This document shows positions 5,372 through 9,290 of a stretch of 9,290 nt of DNA, piece after piece (position 1 is the first letter of the stretch; the number at the start of each line of letters is the position of its first letter). A program made the position numbers and the translations under genes. The stretch comes from Oscillospiraceae bacterium (GTDB taxonomy: Bacteria > Bacillota > Clostridia > Oscillospirales > Ruminococcaceae), in NCBI GenBank assembly GCA_016302225.1, contig JAEDOB010000072.1, positions 1 through 9,290 on the forward strand, given 5' to 3'. The notes below the pieces were generated by a model, which searched no databases, was not told where the DNA came from, and was given only the letters and a program-made list of their open reading frames with translations.

Positions 5372-7853
5372 CCACTTTGTAGTCCTTGTCCTCGACTGCC
5401 TTTTTCAGTACATCAAAGGGTATTACGTCTGACATGGTGACAACAGCTTCGCCCTTTTCGTGGCTGACATCTGCGGAAATAACGCCGGGGACAGCCTCCA
5501 GAGCCTTCTTGACAGTCGCTTCGCAGTGACCGCACATCATACCTTCGATCTTCATTGTAACTGACATAGCTTTTTTCTCCTTTTTGGTTTTGATTTTTTT
5601 ATCCTTATGCGTGTCCCGAATGTTCACAAGGTTAAGCCTGAGAGCATTTGAAACTACGCAGAAGCTTGACAGACTCATTGCCGCCGCCGCAAACATGGGG
5701 TTCAGCCGCAAATTGAACAGCGGTATCAGCGCACCCGCCGCAAGGGGAATTCCAACAGCATTGTAGAAAAACGCCCAGAATAGGTTCTGACGGATATTCC
5801 TAAGTGCGGCACGGCTCAGCCTTACAGCTGCGGGAACGTCGCTCAGACGGCTGTTCATCAGCACAACATTTGCGGCGTCAATGGCAATATCCGTGCCCGC
5901 ACCCACGGCGATACCGATGTCTGCACGGGTGAGAGCGGGTGCGTCGTTGATGCCGTCGCCCACCATTGCGGTTTTTCCTTCGGTCATAAGCTTGCGGACA
6001 ACGGCTTCCTTTCCGTCGGGAAGAACGCCCGAAATTACCTCGTCAATGCCCGCCTGCGCTGCTATCGCTTTGGCGGTGCGCTCGTTATCTCCCGTGAGCA
6101 TCACAACTCGGATTCCCATATTTTTCAGCTCGGAAACTGCCTGCCTGCTGTCCTCCTTGATGGTGTCCGCAACGGCAATAATTCCCGTCAAACGGCGGTT
6201 TTTGCAGAAGAAAAGGGGAGTTTTCCCGCTTTCGGACAGCTTTTCGGAGATGGTTATCATATCCTCGGGAATGTCCGCAGCGGTCTTTACAAATTTCAGA
6301 TTTCCCGCCGATAAAACGTCATTTCCGCAGGACGCTGTAAGCCCGTTTCCGGGAAGTGCCTTGAAATTTGTCACATCAAAACGGGTCGCACCGCTCTTTT
6401 CCGCATATTCCGTGACCGCCCTTGCAAGGGGGTGCTCGCTTTTTGTTTCAAGGGAATATGCGTCGGAGATAAGCTCGTTTTCGTCAGCGTCATTTGCGGG
6501 GATAATGTCGGTAACTGCGGGCTTTCCGCTGGTGACGGTGCCTGTTTTGTCAAGGACGGCAATGGCGGTCTTTCCCGCTTCTTCAAGGGCTGCGGCGGTC
6601 TTGAAGAGTATGCCGTTTTTGGCTCCCACGCCGTTTGCCACCATAATTGCCACAGGCGTTGCCAGACCCAGGGCGCAGGGGCAGCTTATAACAAGGACGG
6701 AAATTCCCCGTGCAAGGGCAAATCCGAAGCTTTCGCCCGCTAACAGCCAGATAACCGTCGTAACTGCGGCAATGGCAATGACCGTGGGCACGAATATCCC
6801 CGAAACCTTGTCGGCAGCCTTTGCAATGGGTGCTTTGGTGGCTGCGGCGTCGCTGACCATTCGGATAATTTCCGCAAGTGCCGTGTTCTCGCCCACACGG
6901 ACGGCTTTACATTTCATAAAGCCCGACTGATTTATGGTGGCGGCGAAAACCCTGTCCCCAACGGTCTTGTCTGCGGGGATGCTTTCGCCCGTAACTGCGG
7001 ACTCGTCGACTGCGCTGTGTCCCTCCGTGACCGTTCCGTCTGCGGGAATGGCTGCCCCGGGGCGGACGATGAAAACATCTCCCACGGACAGTTCATCTGC
7101 GGGGATTTCGACCTCCACACCGTCACGGAGAATGACTGCGGTTTTCGGGGAAAGCTTCATCAGCCCCTTCAAAGCGTCGGTGGTTTTGCCCTTGGAACGG
7201 GCTTCAAGGGTTTTTCCGACGGTTATGAGGGCAAGTATCATGGCGGCGGATTCAAAGTAGAATTCGTGCATATAGGACATAACGGCTTGGCTGTCCCCCG
7301 CAAGCTGTGCGTCGGTCATGGCGAAAAGGGCATAGGTGCTGTAAACAAACGCTGCCGCCGAGCCGAGGGCAACAAGAGTGTCCATATTAGGCGATCTGTG
7401 GACAAGACCTTTGAAGCCGTTTACGAAAAATTTTTGGTTTATGACCATAACGGCGACCGTCAGCAGCAGCTGGACAAGTCCCATGGCAACGTGATTTCCC
7501 TCGAAAAATGCGGGAAGTGGAAATCCCCACATGGTATGCCCCATTGAAAAGTACATCAGCACTGCAAGAAATCCCACCGACCAGATAAGCCGCTGCTTTA
7601 ACAGGGGCGTTTCCTTGTCGGCAAGGGCGTTTTCATCGGGCTTTTCGGCGGCTTTGCCCTTTTCCGTTGCGCCGTAGCCTGCCTTTTCAACGGCGGCGAT
7701 TATTTCGGCGGGGGCTGCCGTTCCCTCAACGCCCATGGAATTTGTCAGCAGGCTGACCGAGCAGGAGGTAACGCCGTTCACATCGGAAACCGCCTTTTCC
7801 ACACGGGCTGAGCAGGCGGCGCAGCTCATTCCCGTGACGTTAAATTGCTTCAT
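5364..7853 (-). CDS. copA: Cu(I)-exporting P1B-type ATPase with C-terminal CopZ-like domain
   Basis: This is a membrane pump that exports Cu(I) at the cost of ATP. Numbered from the ATG at 7853, the N-terminal HMA domain (1-68) has GMSCAAC with C11 and C14. Eight hydrophobic segments lie at about 88-106, 122-141, 157-178, 196-214, 352-372, 378-400, 690-710 and 715-737. The core motifs are intact: TGE (288-290), CPC (391-393), DKTGT with the phosphorylated D435, HP (474-475), TGDN (587-590), GDGINDAP (632-639), YN (697-698) and MSLSS (726-730). CPC with YN and MxxSS marks Cu(I) specificity. A normal CopA ends near 745. Here a lysine-rich linker (749-761) leads to a second HMA domain with GMMCGHC (C774, C777), the size of CopZ. 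The ATG at 7853 has AAAGGAG 12 bases upstream; the TTG at 7877 lies before that site and is rejected. It is cotranscribed with csoR. The last codons fall in a heptamer repeat. Confidence 0.95.
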   Translation of the reverse strand: MKQFNVTGMSCAACSARVEKAVSDVNGVTSCSVSLLTNSMGVEGTAAPAEIIAAVEKAGYGATEKGKAAEKPDENALADKETPLLKQRLIWSVGFLAVLMYFSMGHTMWGFPLPAFFEGNHVAMGLVQLLLTVAVMVINQKFFVNGFKGLVHRSPNMDTLVALGSAAAFVYSTYALFAMTDAQLAGDSQAVMSYMHEFYFESAAMILALITVGKTLEARSKGKTTDALKGLMKLSPKTAVILRDGVEVEIPADELSVGDVFIVRPGAAIPADGTVTEGHSAVDESAVTGESIPADKTVGDRVFAATINQSGFMKCKAVRVGENTALAEIIRMVSDAAATKAPIAKAADKVSGIFVPTVIAIAAVTTVIWLLAGESFGFALARGISVLVISCPCALGLATPVAIMVANGVGAKNGILFKTAAALEEAGKTAIAVLDKTGTVTSGKPAVTDIIPANDADENELISDAYSLETKSEHPLARAVTEYAEKSGATRFDVTNFKALPGNGLTASCGNDVLSAGNLKFVKTAADIPEDMITISEKLSESGKTPLFFCKNRRLTGIIAVADTIKEDSRQAVSELKNMGIRVVMLTGDNERTAKAIAAQAGIDEVISGVLPDGKEAVVRKLMTEGKTAMVGDGINDAPALTRADIGIAVGAGTDIAIDAANVVLMNSRLSDVPAAVRLSRAALRNIRQNLFWAFFYNAVGIPLAAGALIPLFNLRLNPMFAAAAMSLSSFCVVSNALRLNLVNIRDTHKDKKIKTKKEKKAMSVTMKIEGMMCGHCEATVKKALEAVPGVISADVSHEKGEAVVTMSDVIPFDVLKKAVEDKDYKVEC
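5565..5582 (-). promoter_or_regulatory. Internal ribosome-binding site and ATG for a possible free CopZ
   Basis: Within copA, AAGGAG (5582-5577) lies nine bases before an in-frame ATG (5567-5565). Starting here gives a 67-residue protein ending at the copA stop, with GMMCGHC at residues 9-15. That is the length and form of the free copper chaperone CopZ. The signal is at least as good as the one in front of copA itself. Separate translation is an inference. Confidence 0.5.
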
Positions 7854-7891
7854 TTCTCTTGATTTCTCCTTTAACAATATAAACTATCTGC

Positions 7892-7925
7892 TGTGTGTTC
7901 CCCAGCCGAATGGAGGAAACACACA
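7892..7925 (-). other. Stem-loop between csoR and copA
   Basis: TGTGTGTTTCC (minus strand, 7925-7915) pairs with GGGAACACACA (7902-7892) over 11 bp with one G-U pair and a 12-base loop. It starts seven bases after the csoR stop and no T-run follows, so it is not a typical terminator. It may stabilise or process the csoR-copA transcript, or set the ratio of the two products. Confidence 0.45.
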
Positions 7926-7932
7926 TGAAAAA

Positions 7933-8238
7933 TTATTTCATCAGCTTTTGTATTGTCAGCAGTAAATCGTCGATAACGTCGTCCTTGCCGTTTCGTATAT
8001 CCTCGGCAACACAGGTGCGGATATGCTCCGACAGCAGCTCCTTGTTAAAGGAATTGAGTGCGGCGGTGGCGGCTGTCACCTGAATGATTATGTCGGTGCA
8101 GTAGGCGTCCTCTTCGACCATATTTTTTATTCCCCTTATCTGTCCTTCAATGCGGTTCAGTCGGTTCAAAAGGCGTTTATGCTCCTCCTCGGAACGCAGC
8201 TTTGTACGCTTGCAGCACTCACATTTTTCTTCGCTCAT
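7933..8238 (-). CDS. csoR: Copper-sensing repressor CsoR
   Basis: This is a small all-helical DNA-binding repressor (CsoR/RcnR family, DUF156) that releases its operator on binding Cu(I). The core NRLNRIEGQIRGIKNMVEEDAYC (25-47) is diagnostic. The copper ligands are C47, H72 and C76; their spacing (25 and 4) equals that of Mycobacterium tuberculosis CsoR C36/H61/C65, with the preceding tyrosine (Y46) also kept. D91 sits where a second-shell Glu is usual, after a one-residue gap. The C-H-C set separates it from nickel-sensing RcnR, FrmR and persulfide-sensing CstR. The N-terminus adds a CECC cluster (C6, C8, C9), which may be an extra metal or thiol site. The ATG at 8238 has GAAAGGAG eight bases upstream. 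Its own promoter carries the operator, and copA follows after 79 bases, so it controls itself and the pump. Confidence 0.95.
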   Translation of the reverse strand: MSEEKCECCKRTKLRSEEEHKRLLNRLNRIEGQIRGIKNMVEEDAYCTDIIIQVTAATAALNSFNKELLSEHIRTCVAEDIRNGKDDVIDDLLLTIQKLMK

Positions 8239-8268
8239 ATTGTTTGCTCCTTTCGATTGTCTGTATAT

Positions 8269-8297
8269 ATTATATACCCCTAGGGGGTATTTGTCAA
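8269..8297 (-). promoter_or_regulatory. Perfect-consensus sigma-A promoter of the csoR-copA operon
   Basis: On the minus strand TTGACA (8297-8292) and TATAAT (8274-8269) are separated by exactly 17 bases. Both hexamers are perfect. No comparable promoter is seen in front of copA, so this one should drive the whole operon. Such a strong promoter suits a gene held off by a tight repressor. Confidence 0.9.
8274..8290. promoter_or_regulatory. CsoR operator (G-tract palindrome) within the promoter spacer
   Basis: ATACCCCTAGGGGGTAT is a near-perfect palindrome: left arm ATACCCC, centre TA, and right arm GGGGTAT with one extra G. It has the TACCCC/GGGGTA form of known CsoR sites. It fills the spacer between -35 and -10 and touches the -10, so a bound repressor would block RNA polymerase. 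It ends 26 bases from the -35 of the divergent nucleosidase promoter. Confidence 0.9.
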
Positions 8298-8315
8298 GAG
8301 GCTTTATAAAATTAT

Positions 8316-8344
8316 TTGCATTTTCCGATAAGATATGCTATACT
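8316..8344 (+). promoter_or_regulatory. Extended -10 promoter of the nucleosidase gene
   Basis: TTGCAT (8316-8321), a 17-base spacer ending in TGC, and TATACT (8339-8344) form an extended -10 promoter. It lies about 43 bases before the ATG at 8387. It is divergent from, and does not overlap, the csoR promoter. Confidence 0.7.
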
Positions 8345-8386
8345 TATAAATGAACTTTAATTTAGTCTATGAAAGGAATGTATAAA

Positions 8387-9067
8387 ATGAAAACTATCGG
8401 AATAATTGCGGCAATGCCGTCTGAGGTAAAGGACATTCGTGAGGCACTGGGTGAGCCTGAGGTAAAGAAAATTGCAGGCTACGATTTCAACATCAACAAG
8501 CGGGGAGATGTTACCGTTGTAAACGTCTGCTGCGGTATAGGCAAGGTGAATTCCGCTGTCTGCGCACAGGTGCTTATTGACAGCTTTAAGCCCGACTATC
8601 TTATCAACTGCGGTATTGCGGGGGGTATGTCAACGGACGTTAAGGTGTGCGATATTGTAATTTCCAAGGACCTTATGCACCACGACCTTCTGCCCAGATT
8701 TCTTGCGGAATATCCCCCTTATCACAACACCTTTGAGGCTGATGAATATCTGATAAAGACGGCGGAAACGGTTTGCTCGGAGCTTGGGTACAAGTCCCAT
8801 ATCGGGCGTATCGTTTCGGGGGAGCAGTTTATCTCCGATTCGGCTGTTAAGGCGCAGATTGCCGGCGAATTTTCTCCGCTGGCGGTGGATATGGAGTCCT
8901 CCGCAGTTGCCCATTGCGCATACAGAAATTCCCAGCCCTTTGTGACTATCCGCTGCATTTCTGACAATGCAGACGATGAGGGCGAGATGACCTTTGACGA
9001 GTTTGAGAAGGTGGCTGCAAAGCGGGTTGCAGATGTTGTGCTGAGGATCATTGATACGGTGAAATGA
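8387..9067 (+). CDS. mtnN: 5'-methylthioadenosine/S-adenosylhomocysteine nucleosidase
   Basis: This enzyme hydrolyses methylthioadenosine and S-adenosylhomocysteine to adenine and the thioribose or ribosyl-homocysteine. It clears by-products of SAM use and feeds methionine salvage and LuxS. The protein is 226 residues from ATG 8387, close to the usual 230. It opens with IGIIAAMPSEV carrying the catalytic Glu (E13). It then has GIGKVNSA (50-57), NCGIAGG (74-80), SGEQFI (144-149), VDMESSAVA with E170, and ISDNAD with D193. The E170-D193 spacing of 23 equals that of Escherichia coli E174/D197. ATGs at 8369 and 8378 are in frame, but GAAAGGA (8371-8377) lies nine bases before 8387 and overlaps or follows the others, so 8387 is preferred. 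It is a cytosolic, single-gene unit with its own promoter and terminator. No link to the copper genes is evident beyond sharing the intergenic space. Confidence 0.93.
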   Translation: MKTIGIIAAMPSEVKDIREALGEPEVKKIAGYDFNINKRGDVTVVNVCCGIGKVNSAVCAQVLIDSFKPDYLINCGIAGGMSTDVKVCDIVISKDLMHHDLLPRFLAEYPPYHNTFEADEYLIKTAETVCSELGYKSHIGRIVSGEQFISDSAVKAQIAGEFSPLAVDMESSAVAHCAYRNSQPFVTIRCISDNADDEGEMTFDEFEKVAAKRVADVVLRIIDTVK

Positions 9068-9203
9068 TTGTCATTTCTTACAGGCGCGGACGCAAAGCTT
9101 GAGTAACTGTCTATCCCCGGGCGCGAAAACGAACACAGCTGCGGGGAGAAAAGAAGGCAGAATATCCCGAAAAAATTACAGAGGAACACAAACCGAATAA
9201 ACG

Positions 9204-9245
9204 AAAACCGCCGCACACAGGAAAAAGTGTACGGCGGTTTTCTTT
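9204..9245 (+). terminator. Intrinsic terminator downstream of the nucleosidase gene
   Basis: AAAACCGCCG (9204-9213) pairs with CGGCGGTTTT (9232-9241). After a C/A mismatch the stem continues with ACAC and GTGT around an 8-base A-rich loop. TTTTCTTT closes the 3' side. It lies about 136 bases after the stop codon; no gene is recognised in between. Confidence 0.85.
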
Positions 9246-9290
9246 GGGGGTGAAAGGGGGATTATTTAACAAATTAATTGGAAGTGGCTT
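9246..9290. other. Unassigned window end
   Basis: G-rich then AT-rich sequence after the terminator. A plus-strand frame is open from 9103 to the end of the window but has no convincing start or ribosome site. I see no supportable feature here. Confidence 0.3.

Noticed and set aside
5881..6930. Plus-strand open frame of 349 codons
   Set aside because: It is antisense to the conserved ATPase core. The Ser/Ala/Pro-rich translation is typical of a mirror frame.
9089..9098. GACGCAAAGC, a string seen in c-di-GMP-I (GEMM) riboswitches
   Set aside because: The other conserved half and the paired stems are not found around it, and it sits after a gene rather than before one. The match is likely chance.
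8722..9216. Minus-strand open frame of 164 codons
   Set aside because: It is mostly antisense to mtnN, begins inside the terminator hairpin, and shows no domain.
9103..9290. Plus-strand frame open to the window end
   Set aside because: It has no plausible start codon or ribosome site, it crosses the terminator hairpin, and its composition is basic and low in complexity.

Overview
The window looks like ordinary chromosome from a low-to-mid GC Gram-positive, most likely a Clostridia/Ruminococcus-type gut bacterium. The clues are strong GGAGG-type ribosome sites, several TTG starts, near-consensus sigma-A promoters, a CsoR/CopA copper locus, a PcsB-like M23 hydrolase beside a CtpB-like protease, and short GC-rich intergenic hairpin repeats of the kind common in Clostridia. 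The genus is an inference. There is no phage, transposase, CRISPR array, tRNA or rRNA.

Layout. Positions 1-42 are the edge of a hairpin-rich intergenic repeat. Three plus-strand genes follow, closely spaced: a secreted coiled-coil M23 peptidoglycan hydrolase (82-1284), a membrane-anchored PDZ/S41 protease of the CtpA/CtpB family (1300-2571), and a TM1586-type nitroreductase (2614-3348). A strong hairpin at 3375-3409 separates them from a convergent minus-strand block. That block holds a 7TM-DISM-like GGDEF protein (5129-3414), an intergenic repeat region (5139-5363), a Cu(I) P-type ATPase with a CopZ-like C-terminal extension (7853-5364), and its repressor csoR (8238-7933). Divergent from csoR is a plus-strand MTA/SAH nucleosidase gene (8387-9067), followed by an intrinsic terminator (9204-9245).

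How the genes work together. The M23 and S41 genes resemble the cell-wall remodelling module that in other Firmicutes sits next to ftsEX; ftsEX would lie just left of the window, which is a prediction. csoR and copA form a self-contained copper-efflux operon. One promoter with perfect -35 and -10 hexamers has a CsoR-type G-tract operator in its spacer. CsoR has the Cys-His-Cys copper site, and the ATPase has all the P1B-1 motifs. The most notable detail is that the ATPase reads in frame into a complete CopZ-like domain, and that domain keeps its own ribosome-binding site and ATG. The same reading frame could therefore give a fused transporter and a free 67-residue chaperone. The nitroreductase, GGDEF protein and nucleosidase have no clear functional link to the copper genes.

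I found no wholly new system. The points worth a second look are the CopA-CopZ fusion with its embedded start, the repeat array that supplies the copA stop codon, and the composite repeat element downstream of it.
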